A program made the position numbers and the translations under genes. The notes under the pieces are model-generated. The model saw nothing but the letters and a program-made list of their open reading frames with translations. It was not told the origin of the DNA and made no database searches. Of a stretch of DNA of 64,000 nt, positions 39,063 to 50,624 are shown one piece after another (within the stretch, counting starts at the first letter, position 1; each line of letters starts with the position of its first letter). The stretch covers positions 1 through 64,000 of the forward strand of contig JAREIK010000522.1 of the NCBI GenBank assembly GCA_029783825.1, given 5' to 3'. This DNA is from Sapria himalayana. Taxonomy: Eukaryota > Streptophyta > Magnoliopsida > Malpighiales > Rafflesiaceae.

Positions 39063-39246
39063 TTTACGCACACAAGGTTAATTAAAATGCTGTTGGATGA
39101 GTAGCTAATTACAAAAAGGGAATTGGTAGAAAAAAGGAAGAAGGAGTTGGAGGTGGAGAGGTAATGTAGACTAGAACTAAATGAAGCAATATAGATGGCC
39201 ACGGAGGGACATGCTCAGGTGCTAGAGTAGTATGCAGATTTTCAGG
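39063..39246 (+). pseudogene. Captured KIN-12-type kinesin coiled-coil fragment
   Basis: One frame runs LIKMLLDE, stop, LITKRELVEKRKKELEVER, stop, CRLELNEAI, stop, MATEGHAQVLE, stop, YADFQE. The pattern ELNEA-QMAMEGHARMLEQYADLQEKH is characteristic of the stalk of plant phragmoplast kinesins (KIN-12/PAKRP1/POK group), which act in cytokinesis. No frameshift is present, only four stops. At the homologous Gln positions before MA and before YAD the codon is TAG, as expected from CAG to TAG changes. The element module resumes directly at 'gagctgggagatag'. The family assignment is by eye from a short stretch. Confidence 0.68.
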
Positions 39247-39788
39247 AGCTGGGAGATAGAATACAACATCAATTACAAGAATAGATTATACTTTGTGCAC
39301 TGTCATTATATACATTAATGAAAAATAATATGTAATCAAGTTTTGTTATGTTTCTATTTTAGCTATGTAACATATTGTATCACAATATTTTATTAACTGA
39401 TTTTATTTTTTGTTAATTATAAATAATTGTTTATAGTTTATGTTTTTATTAAATTTAATATAAAAATTTAAAAAATATGTAATTAAATTTTATGTAAATA
39501 ATTAAAAATATGAAAATAATTCTAAAATGAAAATAACTAAAGATTTTTCCCTCACTTATTTAGCTCGGGGATTTTCCCTTGCTAATTTAGTTATTCCCTT
39601 GCTAGTTTTGCTAAGGAATATCCCTCGCTAACATTGCTAGGGAATATATTTACTTGTTAATTTTGCGACGAGCACTTTAGTTTGGGAAAGATTCCGTAGG
39701 TATTCCATCGTTATATCCACTTTAGCGACGGAAATAATGCATTTAGCTAGGGAATTTTTCCTAGCTATTCAGTATTTTTTTTGTAGTG
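39247..39788 (+). repeat. CACTA-2 3' module end, subterminal repeats and TIR
   Basis: After the tail of the 3' module and an AT-rich stretch, inverted units appear from about 39535 ('actaaagatttttccct', 'agctcggggattttccctt', 'gctaaggaatatccctcgc', 'tttagcgacgga', 'agctagggaatttttcc'). The final bases tattttttttgtagtg end at 39788, followed by ata. Confidence 0.85.
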
Positions 39789-40009
39789 ATAAAAGCATAT
39801 ATGATAAACCATTTTTTATAATTAACAAAAAACAAAAATAATTCAGAAATAATTATGATACAAAAGTTACAGGGTTAAAACAAAAATATAATATAAGTTT
39901 ATAATCATTTAAATCTAAATCATCATCTTCATCATTAGCTTATGAATTTGTCCATGGTTCTTCTACGTGGATACTCTACTAGAACTTGGTGTGCTATCTA
40001 TCTCATCAA

Positions 40010-40135
40010 GGCCGCTAACTATGATTCCATGTAGGTCATCTTCTATTCCATTGCATTCTTCATTTTTTTCATCTATCATTCACTTGTTTCATTTCCTACA
40101 TATATATCAATTCAAACATAAACTATATAAAGGAT
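40010..40135 (-). pseudogene. TNPA-like gene, C-terminal exon remnant (CACTA-3)
   Basis: The minus strand near 40115-40040 reads EMKQVNDR, stops, then MTYMES, equivalent to the end of the TNPA-like gene of CACTA-4 (EIKEMNDERKRI...MSYMES near 57480-57560). Stops interrupt it. After it the minus strand continues with short Ser/Thr-rich coding-like sequence to 39990. This fixes the direction and limit of the TNPA-like gene. Confidence 0.55.
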
Positions 40136-42060
40136 GACAACTTATTAATTTACCAAAAATTAAAGATATTACCATCACTTATATAGCATTTACCAATATG
40201 CACGATAAATAGTGACTAAGAGAATCATGGAGTTTTGTGGGACATATATAGCATTTACCAATCATGTGCATAATATATATATAAAACAAATATTGATGCT
40301 GGCATTAATATTGATGCTATCTAACATGTCTTTTCTTACTTCAATATCAACATTATATAAATAATATTTTGTATTTACAGATTCATAACATACCACAACT
40401 CTCCTAATTGACACCAAGAGTCGACTAGTGTCACTCACAATACTCACCAAATTTTCTGTCAACATTTTTAGCTTCTCGTCCCCCCAACATTGTTGTGCAT
40501 GCCTAGTGTGCACAGTATGAGTTATGATTTGATATAGAGCAAGAGGAAAAAATTGTTAATTTATGCACCCCTCATTTGAAATGAAATAACTAGTGATACC
40601 AAGGCACAATAGGCATAATGGGCACCTTCATTTTCTCCAATAAAAATAGAAACATCATAGCTAGCACCAAGGGCAATGCACACATTCACAATGCTGTTAT
40701 AATGCACATGTAGACTACGTTGTTATAGAGCACATGTTCAATCTCTAAAAACATTCAATAACACTCAAAAAAATAAAGGAATTTGCAGATTATTCGATGG
40801 ATCAATTGCAGCAACAAAAAGAATAACTAACCCCCAGATTTACTGTAATGGGAAAAATATGCAGATGGCTATGAAGCCATTTTCTATTTGTCATGTGCTG
40901 CAAATCAATGATTAACCCACGTTTGATTAAAGAAAGTTACATCCAATATAAAATGACATAATAATAATATTTTCTCCACTAAGTCATAAGAAAAAGGAAG
41001 GACTGGCATGCACATTTTAGTTCATTGCCAAGGGAGCTTACTGCAATTGATGAGCACCAACTTGATCAGAGACGAGTCACAGGTCTAATTTAGTTTTTAG
41101 GTTGAAACTAGCGGATGATGCATTTCCACAATCAAATAATAGATCATGTTTCACAACAGCAAGGCAAACATTGATTGCTCTCAATAGTTCTTTCCTGCAA
41201 GGAGAAAAAAAAGGTAATGCTGAAGCTTAAGATTGACTATGAAGATTTCAAAGCATTTGAAAGAGAAACAAATCAAGAAGATTATGAACAAGAACAAATT
41301 TCTTTACTTTGTGACATCCACTCCTGCCATAGTTTCAGCTCCATTCCTACCTGGAGAAAATCATCACAATAAATCAAAGATTTACAATGTTTTTTATTCA
41401 AAATCTAATTAAGAACAGCACGCAAACAGCTTTATTCACATTTACATTACACTCCTCCATCTTGTAGTATTTTGTGAAGCATAAAGACTCACACATAACA
41501 CATATAATAACCAAACTGAAAAAGGCAACATTCTGATGAAATCTTACATAATTAATCTTGAATTGTGTAACCATATATCTGTACTCTTCACTCAAAGCTC
41601 ATTCCTAACAAAAAAATTGAGAGAGATTCATATATATATATATATTCATCTGCTCTAGAAAAGTAGATTGGATTTAAAAAAATTAATACTAGCTGGGAGA
41701 AAATTCTCTGGACTGCTCCTAGCTGGGACATTTTTTCATCAAACACAATAACTATTTCCAAAACATCAGGTGCACTAACAAACTGCATGAACCTTCAAAA
41801 GAAAAAGTAGCAATCAACTTTGGTTAGAAAAACAATTGTTTGGTCTGTTCATAACCTTTTGAGATTCTTTTGGTAAAGCAAGTTTCAAGATCATGGCATT
41901 GAATCAGTTTGATCTCGATTGAAGATCTTGCAAGACTTGTTAGTGATTATGTGACTTTTAGCTGACTCATAAATGAATTTAAGAGACCACTACCAAGCTT
42001 CTTTATCTTCCCATTGCTCATGATGAACAAAGAACACCTATAATGAACAAAAAATCAATG
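40136..42060. other. Foreign or captured segment inside the CACTA-3 TNPA gene, unidentified
   Basis: The conserved middle exons of the TNPA-like gene seen in CACTA-4 (56140-57440) are missing here. Instead there is higher-GC, exon-like sequence mainly on the minus strand. A 66-codon frame lies at 41588-41788 (MQFVSAPDVLEIVIVFDEKM), a stretch after a TTGCAG near 41198 reads KELLRAINVCLAVVKHDLLF, and a frame lies at 40262-40513 (LKMLTENLVSIVSDTSRLLV). These look like pieces of a spliced host gene on the minus strand, but I cannot name it. Stops are frequent outside the short frames. Confidence 0.45.
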
Positions 42061-42125
42061 AACATTTCTGCGTCCACGTCCACCTCCATCATAGTCATGT
42101 CCTTTAGGTGTCATCTACTATACAA
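42061..42125 (-). pseudogene. TNPA-like gene, first exon remnant (CACTA-3)
   Basis: The minus strand contains a start followed by TPKGHDYDGGGRGRRN, the counterpart of MPKRCGHGGGERGH in CACTA-4 at 55664. It sits just downstream of the TNP2 pseudogene, the usual order TNP2 then TNPA in these elements. Only the first exon is recognisable before the unidentified segment begins. Confidence 0.6.
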
Positions 42126-42249
42126 AAAAAAATAGAACAAATAATATAGATATGATGAACAACCATAAATTTTAGAATAATATAGACCAATTGATTTCAA
42201 AAAAATATAAAAAGTCTTTGATATTATAATATAATAATACACTTATAAC

Positions 42250-45200
42250 AATTTAATTATCGGCATAACTATCATCCTCCAATGGATCTTCTGACATTTC
42301 ATATAATTCTAATGGATGTCCCAGCTCATCTATAGATAGAAAATGATCATCTTAAATTTTTATAAGGCCATCATTTGAGTCAGATAAATTTTCTAGATCT
42401 TCATCTACATGCACATGCTCAATATTATTTATGTCAAAATTTGATCAATCTTTGATTTTGCCAATAACCCACCAGTCACTCTTATAATGAGATAAACTCG
42501 GATATGTATTATAATATACTTGTGTGAATTAAAATGGCATAATAAATGGCACATATTGATTATATCTATATTTATGGTTAACATCAACTAGCTTATACTT
42601 CGAATAAATCTTTGTAACCACATTTCATGTAGGATCAAACCACTCACACGTCACACTTTAATAATACAATCTTATTATTTTTGAGTCCAGGATATTCTAA
42701 CTCAATAACTTCAGCAAGTTGACCATAATAATAAATCTCATCTTCACTATAACTAGAATCTTTAATGCATACACCACTATTCATTGTTGCTTTAGAAGAA
42801 CCATATCTGATTATGTGAAATTTATATCTATTGATAAAATACCTAGGATATGTTGTCACATATCTAAACTGGCCTTTAATTTGATTCTAAATGAATATGT
42901 TGGAATCTCTATTTGAAGGATTATTAGCCTGTTGCATAAATTAAACAAATGATGTTAACAACTAAAAGATATTAATAAAGCAATTAATTCAAAAAATTGA
43001 AACTTAATAATTCTAACATAGTTTTTGAACTAATTCACAAATTTTGTTTCTAGCATAGAATCGACCTCATGGAAAGAAATGGTTGGTTGTATATGTTTTA
43101 ACTGCTCAACATAAACACTACAAAAATATAAATAGAGAGAGAATAATGTATATTAATTTTTAATTATTCGTATTAAGGACAAAATTAAAAATGATTAAAC
43201 CTACAACCTTGTTGGGTATACATACTCAATATATGGTGTAACCTACTCCCAATTAAGTAAAACATAGCTCAGAGTTACTTTGTACTCTTCATTTGTCATA
43301 CATCTTTTCTTTGCTCTTTTAAATACTCTTCTAGGGTGCTTGAAGATAGATAGTTTGTCCACATATTCATCTTCTACCAGCATACGATCTTCATTATTCT
43401 GAGGCACATTTCTATTTTTTGTTTTGACATGATCCTCAAAATAATAAGAACAAAAAGATGATGCTTCTTCTACTAAATATGCATTGTAAATTGAACCTTC
43501 AACTTTTGATTTGTTTTTAACATTCAATTTCAACTTATGAAGATACCTACAACCATTATGTTAGATTTCAATTAAATCAAATTACAATATTAATTTATGC
43601 TTGAAATAATAGAACATAGCTACTTATATTTATTTATCTCTCAAAATGATACATCCACCTATATTGCACTAGCTAGGCTATCCTAGCTTCATATGCCAAA
43701 TGGACTGATAAATGATCCATTGAGTCAAAAAAGCTCAGTGGGAATATCCATTCAAGCTTACAAAGAATGAGAGGATGTAATTCTTCAGTCTAACCATGTT
43801 ATCTATTTTGATTGTGGTTGCAGTTTGCTGTTTGAAGAATTAACAAAGTTCTATAATGACCTTCCAAACACTTAGGAGAAGTAATTCACAAAAAGTAATT
43901 GGTAAATCTTTACATAAATACATGATAGTCTTTGCTTTTTATTCCAAATAACTTATGATTCTCATTATCCACACATCTGCCCATATTTGAGATATATCCA
44001 TTAAGAAATTTCATATTTTTAATCCCATCCACAGAATGTCTGCCTTGCCTTCTTATCAAGTGTGTAACAAGCTTTAGAAAATTTTCTTGTAGCCTCATTT
44101 AGTTTCACTTTAAGATGCCAATAGTAATAATTAACTTTTGTTTTGATTTTAAAGTGTACTTTGTTTTTTCTCTACATTAAGGATAGTGTTGAAAACATTG
44201 TCAAAAAAAAATTTTTCAATATGCATCACAACCAAGATGTGATGGATTAAATTGGACTTTTAATTGGGCAAGTCCCAAAAAATACTGTGTTTCCTCCAGC
44301 CAAATATTTTGCATATTAGTCATTAGTTCTAGTAACCTCCATTTTAGTTAACTTCTTCAGACCCAAACTCTTAATCTCTATCAAGATATCTTTTAATGAA
44401 CCAACGACTAGTACAGTATTATCACTATTTTATTTTTTTGAAATGTAGTTCTATTTTTGTGAAATGGATGATTTGTAGGTAGAGACTTATGATAGTTATC
44501 AACCCATGATTGTTTACCATAGAATTTGAGGGTAAAAGCATCAGACATTTCTATGTAATACAGAAGCTAGGTTCCTACATTCTACTCTCAAAGGCAGTAC
44601 TCCAACCAAACAATATTGATTATAGAGAAAAATTACTTACCATCCACATAAGGGTTGCCTACATAATGAAATTTTGCTTCTTTGAGATGTCATATATATT
44701 CAAGCCACCATCCCACAAATTTTTTAACTCTGTTATAAAAGGCTATAAGAAAACATCCAACATTTCTTTCGGATTTTGTGGCCCTGGAATCAATATTAAC
44801 AGAAACATATATTGCTCCTTTATACAAAACCATGTAGGCAAATTATAAGGTGTTACTATCACTAGCCATGTTGAATACTATTGTATAGATTGGCCAAAAG
44901 GATGAAACCATCTGTGTAGAGACCCAATCTCAAATTTTGACTTTCAACTACAAAATCTTGATTTATATGATTAAAATGCTTTCAAGGAAGTGAATTTGAT
45001 GGATGATGCATCACCCCTTCTTCAATCTCATGCTCAGAATGCCACCTCATATCATGTGCTGTAGCATTTGATGAACATAGTCTATACAATCGAGGAATTA
45101 AAAAAAAGTAATACATCTTCTTAAATGCAACTTTCATCTTTTGTTGCATATCTGCAACAAGAAGTACCTTCTTAAACTGAGGTTGATCACAAAACTTACC

Positions 45201-45910
45201 GCTAATTAAATTACTATCACCACCCCATTATAACTTACATCCATTGAAACAACAATCAATTTTTTCAACTAGTGCCCCCATACCTCAAGAAACTTCTTAG
45301 TGCTGTAAAAGTTATTAGTGACCAAATTATTATTTGGAATAATCTCATTCATAAGTTCTATCACCTTATCAAATAATTTCTCAGACATATGATTTTCTAA
45401 TTTATTGCTCATAAGTCAAGCCACAAGTGACAATTGTGAATGTATTTTACAATTAGGCAACAAATCATTTTTTAGAACTTTAAGCATATCAAAAAATTTC
45501 TGAGCTTTAGGAATAAGTGGTTCATCCATGTAATTCATTTTGAAGTCACCATCAGCAGCTTCCATGGACATTCTATGGTATGTGTTTGATGCTTCTTCAC
45601 TACATGCATATGATTCTTTGCCCTCATTTCAGTCAATGTTCAAAGTCATTATAGTTTCCCCATGATAAATCCAAATAAAATAATTTGGTAGAAAGCCGTA
45701 TTTAACCACTTGGCATCTTATAGTGTTTGCATCACAAAATGATAAATTTTAATACTTGTAGTTATTACATGGACACTTAATTTTATTTCCTTCCATCCAT
45801 CTCAGTCGACTACATGCAAAGTTGATGAAAGTTCCTAGCCCACTCAAAAAATCTTGATTCAAAATTCCATTCATAAAACTTTGGTACATCCACTAATGAT
45901 CTGCACTCAT
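42250..45910 (-). pseudogene. TNP2-type CACTA transposase pseudogene (CACTA-3)
   Basis: TNP2 proteins catalyse cut-and-paste transposition of CACTA elements. On the minus strand the start is at 45910 (MSADH, stop, WMYQSFMNG). A transposase-associated N-terminal domain follows: FINFACSRLRWMEG, KIKCPCNNY, YGFLPNYFIWIYHGE. The core transposase region has many stops; LDVMHIEKN of the family reads LVVMHIEKF near 44200-44245, so a catalytic-region Asp is lost. Then come DGYISNMGRCVD-like sequence (44098-43910), the DUF4218 region around 43850-43560, VEGSIYNAYLVEEASSFCSY (43533-43243) and the DUF4216 domain (42880-42600: SGVCIKDSSYSEDEIYYYGQ, VIELEYPGL). Introns, frameshifts and stops are present. 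Dead as a gene. Confidence 0.88.
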
Positions 45911-46560
45911 TTTGCTTTGTTATATTTGAAAATAATAATGCTCAATCATAATTCTGAATGAAACATACAATGAATTCAAATAATACTAATAATTAAATAA
46001 AATTACTTACAGATGAATATGAAAAGATAAACTATCATGAATATTAAGGCAATGCATTTGTAGAATCTACATGAAGAAACAAAGCATTTATTAGCACACT
46101 TAAGATTAAAAGATATCATGTGATTACTAGATGAAGGGATGAAACCACGTGCACGTGGATTGACATGAAAGGGAAGTAAAAAGGAAAGGAATTGAAAGTT
46201 TGAAGGAGTAAGCTTCTCACATCTCAATGAAGATCAAAGAGAAAAATTTTACTGTGATTCAATTCAATTTTTAAATATTATAATAAAAAAGAATGAGAAA
46301 ATTAATGGAATGAAGATCTAATTCCAAGAACTCTTGGTAAATGAATTAATAAAGAATTCAAACATGAACAAAGATAAATTTCGACTAGAAAACAGATCAT
46401 ACAAAGCATTCAACTAGGAAATATAGATGTGAAGCTTGCTATAATTACAGATTCCTAGCATTACGAATAGAGACATATTAGAGATACAAAGAATTATAGA
46501 TATTACAATTAACATAATGTAGGAACACTTATATAACTATAAGACAATTTGACAGATAAG
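45911..46560. other. Upstream region of the CACTA-3 transposase
   Basis: No gene is recognised. A 74-codon minus-strand frame (46227-46003) has no known motif and ends close to the TNP2 start. It could be upstream leader/intron sequence. Confidence 0.35.
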
Positions 46561-46930
46561 TGAATGGATGATACATGTTTACTTATTGTGTTTATATGAA
46601 TAATAATTTTATGCATAATGTGGTTGTGCATAATATGTTTATGCATAAATAGATGATGCATAACATTTTAATGCATGAACATGTTTATATTCATAACATG
46701 TTGATGCATAAAAAATATGCATAACATTTTTCTATATGCATAAACATGAAATACATTTAACATGATACTATGCATAATGTGTTATTATGCATAAAAATAT
46801 GTTTTTGCTTAAACACATTATGCATAACATTTTTATGCATAATATTTATGCATAAATAAGTTATGCACAACATTTCATGCATAAATAAGTGTTTGAGCAT
46901 AACAAGTTTATGCATAAATAAATATAATTT
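46561..46930. repeat. Palindromic TTATGCATAA repeat cluster
   Basis: About twenty occurrences of the self-complementary core ATGCAT, mostly as TTATGCATAA or 'atgcataaca.gtttatgcataa', are spaced 12-25 bp apart. It is found only in CACTA-3. It lies about 650 bp upstream of the TNP2 start, in a promoter-like position. Role unknown. Confidence 0.85.
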
Positions 46931-48600
46931 ATTATTTAATAATAGAAGGGTAACTATGGGTTTTAGATTTTGGGAAAAAAATGACTCAAATCATAAATAA
47001 TTTTGATTTGGGTCCATAAATGTTAAAAAAAATGGTGATATTATAATTATTTTCATTGTATAATCTTTTAACATAATTTCCTCATTTTTATCATGTTTTA
47101 TCTAATTTTTTTTTATTTTTTTACCATCATATATCGTATGATTTATTTTATAATATACTTATAAATATATATATATATATAGTTTTTAATTTTTATTTTT
47201 ATTTTTATTTTTATTTTTATTTTTTATAATTTGTATAAGAAAATCAATTATGTGGTAAACATACCTACACATGATAAAGTTATTTGAAAACTAATTTTTT
47301 TGTGCTTAAAATAAAAATGTACCTTTTTATTATATTAATTTATACCATTGTGAAAAATAATATTTTTACATATATTTACCCTGTAGAAAATATATTAAAT
47401 AAATTTTTAATTTTGGTAAAATCACACTAAATATCTATTTTTATTTTAAGTGATTTGACAAAATATCTCTAGAAAATGATAACTTGATATATAATTTTCA
47501 CATATGATATTATTTAAATTGATAAAACTAATAAAGTTTTAAGTTGAAAATTATTTAGACTACATGATGAATTAGAGAGAAATTTTAAAATTAATTGAAT
47601 AAAGATAAAATACTAGAAAGAATAGTTTCCATTTGGTTAAGAGAAAAATATTATAAAATAATTATTTGATAATTCATAATTCATATTTCAAAATATTGAA
47701 TTACTACAAATACGTTATTTATATGATTACTATAATATAAATATATATAGTAAAAAACTTGTGTGTAAAAGGATAATTGACTCAGTTTTAGGTTGCATTA
47801 GGACACTTCCCAATTAAATCCTTAACAATAGCCAATAGCCAACAAACAATTTGCACATCCACACTACTCAACACAAATACCAACAACAATTTTGTGATTA
47901 ACATCCAAAACAACAAGACTGTCTGAGTGGAAATAAACATGGATATCAAGCCTGCATACCTACTATGCAACATTAACATCCAGACAATGAGAAAGCATTA
48001 TATCACACATGCATAAAGTCTGAATACGAATCAATTTATATAAGCAATCCAAGCATACCATGGTTATTAATTATTTTGGTACTTGTACTGATTTACCATG
48101 AACATCCAGATTAATACTGTGCATGAGGAGGATCCTAGACCTTTTATATAATTATGGCAAAAACTTGACTTTACATGCTATCATACAGACACAGATATCT
48201 ACTATATAATTTATATGGAAAATGCAATATAGAGTAATATTTAGGGTAGAAGGAGAATTTTCGAAAAAACAAATAGCAGAATCCAAACACACACTCCTGC
48301 ATTAAGATAATCGATGAAAAGTTAGGTTATAAAGCATACCTCAAATAACTAAAATAACTAATAGCTGAAGGAATTCTCGCTTACTCTACTAATAGGTTAT
48401 GGTGTATCCATGTAAAGAGAGAGAGGTGAACTACGGAGGAGTTTGATGCATGTTAGAGTTGTCACTATAGTCTCAACAATAAATGAACACACAACGATAG
48501 TGTTTTGAAATTTTAAAATTCCAAAAATAATTTAATTTTTCATTATCAAAACATTAAATAAACAATACATATATAAAATACATAAAAACTCATATTTTTA
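46931..48600. other. CACTA-3 5' interior: AT-rich, with conserved leader-like part
   Basis: Includes a (TTTTTA)n run at about 47185-47222. The part 47790-48410 (minus strand) matches 18556-19188 in CACTA-1, with a possible leader exon ending at a GTAAGC donor near 48383 and an unrecognised 63-codon frame at 47979-47788. Otherwise I see nothing coding. Confidence 0.5.
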
Positions 48601-49739
48601 TTATTATCAAAATATTTTCAACAAGTTTATGTTCATGTAGCAAGGTACAAATGAAAAACAAACATCTTATAATTTTTAATTATCAAATTAATAAAACAAT
48701 AAATATATAAATAAATTCAAAAAATCAATGTATAGCCTTATAACTATAAAAAAAATCAAATGACTACAAAATTTGCAAACTTCATATTGCAAGACACATA
48801 TGAAAATAGGATTGGTCTTTAAGCCACTCTCCTAAAAGTTATAAAACATTCTTTATGTTAAAAATATAAATATATATATTTTATGTTTATAAATTTTTAA
48901 GAATTCATATTACTTTTTATAAAGATAATATGAAAAAATTTTAAAGGCTTAAAATTTCATATTATTTGACATAAGTTATAATTTATAAAATTCTAAAAAT
49001 TACTTAAAGTGAGAAGATTATTAAAAAAAAGTTATATTTATTATTTTAATAAAGGCAGAATATTAAAAGCTAAAAGTAAAAATCTTACTCAATTATTTAA
49101 TTCTTATAAATTTTAGTAGGGGCAAACATCTATGTATTTATGTTTTAATATCAATTTACATTCTTTTAAATTTTATAAAAAATTTTTAATTTTTTTTATA
49201 ATTCAAAATTTTGAAATTTTATAGTAATTATATTTTAAAAAGTTTTATATAATCAAAGAAAATATTGTTTTTAACTTTAAATAATATTAATATTTACTAG
49301 TGTATTCTTTAATTCAAATATTTTTGTAAATATCTTTTATTTAATCATACAATAAATTATTTTAGCTTTTTATTAAATAAATTTTAATTTATATTCATTT
49401 ATTTTTTAAAATATCATATAATTTATTATAATTATAGAATTAATTATTTAATGTTTTTAAACAAATATTTAAATTTCATAATTAAAAATTTTAAAAAAAT
49501 TTTATGTATAACTTTTTAAAAATTTTATAATCTTAAAATAGTTATTTTAGTCTTTATTAATATAAATATTTTTCATATTTATATATATTTGATATTATTT
49601 ATTTAAAATATCTTATTTTTATAATTATATGAGGAGAATGTATCTTTCAAGGATTGCTCACTTATAGACCATGACATACCTTTAATATTCAAAATTACAT
49701 AAAATATAAAAACAAATAAAATGTTAAAAAAAATTAAAT
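48601..49739 (-). other. AT-rich backbone shared with CACTA-1 and CACTA-2, inverted
   Basis: The reverse complement of this block follows 17160-18440. Landmarks are 'aagccactctcctaaaag' (48820), 'taggggcaaacatct' (49120), 'gaggagaatgtatctttcaa' (49630) and 'accatgacata' (49668). No gene is seen. Confidence 0.7.
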
Positions 49740-50167
49740 CTTTAAAGATTAGCAATAGAAATTATCACCAGCCCAAATAGCTAGGCAAAAATCTCTAGAT
49801 AAATGCATATATTTTGTGAAAATTATCATTAAGGAATAATCACTTATAATTAAATATAAAATCATAAAAAAACTAATATAATTATTTAGCGATGAATTTG
49901 TCTTGATCTAATTAGCTAGAAATAATCCATCGCTAAAGCCATTGCTAAAATTGCTGCCATTCTTTGCATGAAAATCTACGACAATATTACCCAAGGACAA
50001 TTTTTAATTAAAATTTCTATCACCAATCTATCAGAAATCCATCGGAAATTTGTAATTCAATGTAATGTTAAAAATCTTTTGCTATTCCCTAGCAAATGTC
50101 TCGTGAATTAACTAGGGATAATTCCCTTGCTAAATTTTACGAGCTAAACAGACATTTTCTTTTAGTG
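49740..50167 (-). repeat. CACTA-3 5' subterminal repeats and TIR
   Basis: Units such as 'agcaatagaaattatcacc', 'aaatagctaggcaaaaatc', 'ttagcgatgaatttg' and 'agctagaaataatccatcgct' lead to the terminal acattttcttttagtg at 50152-50167. The 3 bp after it are atc, but no partner flank survives because the other end is lost. Confidence 0.8.
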
Positions 50168-50400
50168 ATCTTTATGTTTGTCTATCTATATATCAATCTA
50201 TTAATCTATCTATATTTATATCTATCTATTTATCAATCTCTCTTTATATCTATCTATCTACCTATCTATCTATCTATCTATCTGTATATATTATATATAT
50301 TTTTTTATCAATCAATCTATCAATCTAGCTATATAACTATTTGTCTCTCTATCTATCATTCAATCAATCAATCAATCTGTCTATCTATCTATCTATCAAT

Positions 50401-50432
<32 letters not shown>

Positions 50433-50549
50433 TAATTTATATATATGTCTCTCAATCTTTTTATCTCTTTATCTATCTATCTATTTGTCAATTTTTATGT
50501 CTATCTATTTTTCTATCTATATGTCCTACTATCTTTCTAATTTTCTATT

Positions 50550-50624
<75 letters not shown>

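Larger units (their letters stand above)
29894..39788 (+). mobile_element. CACTA-2: Pack-CACTA with both termini and ATA flanks
   Basis: The 5' end is CATTACAAGAAATATCCC at 29894, a one-base variant of CACTACAAGAAA. The 3' end is the reverse complement of CACTACAAAAAAAATACTG at 39788. Three bases on each side are ata (29891-29893 and 39789-39791), the expected 3-bp target duplication. Length is about 9.9 kb. It contains no transposase. It carries fragments of six recognisable host genes: EC1 (reverse), PPR, SCC3, NAT10, SmF and KIN-12. Left flank is satellite; right flank is the broken end of CACTA-3, so either it inserted at a pre-existing junction or a later deletion joined them. Confidence 0.88.
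39789..50167 (-). mobile_element. CACTA-3: decayed autonomous-type CACTA element, reverse strand, 3' end missing
   Basis: The 5' TIR is at the right, 50167, with reverse complement CACTAAAAGAAAATGTC. 5' subterminal repeats lie at 49740-50167 and the backbone shared with CACTA-1/2 at 48600-49740. A TNP2-type transposase pseudogene reads leftward (45910-42250), followed by scattered remains of a TNPA-like gene (42125-40010). The expected 3' palindromic arrays, modules, subterminal repeats and TIR are absent: the element stops where CACTA-2 ends at 39788. So it is truncated at its 3' side. Confidence 0.82.

Noticed and set aside
29891..39791. CACTA-2 as a normal gene-rich host segment rather than a transposon
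   Set aside because: It is bounded by CACTA termini, subterminal repeats and matching 3-bp flanks, and all six gene pieces are partial or disabled and in mixed orientation.
44510..44848. 112-codon + strand ORF inside the CACTA-3 transposase
   Set aside because: It is antisense to the core of the TNP2 pseudogene and has no similarity of its own.
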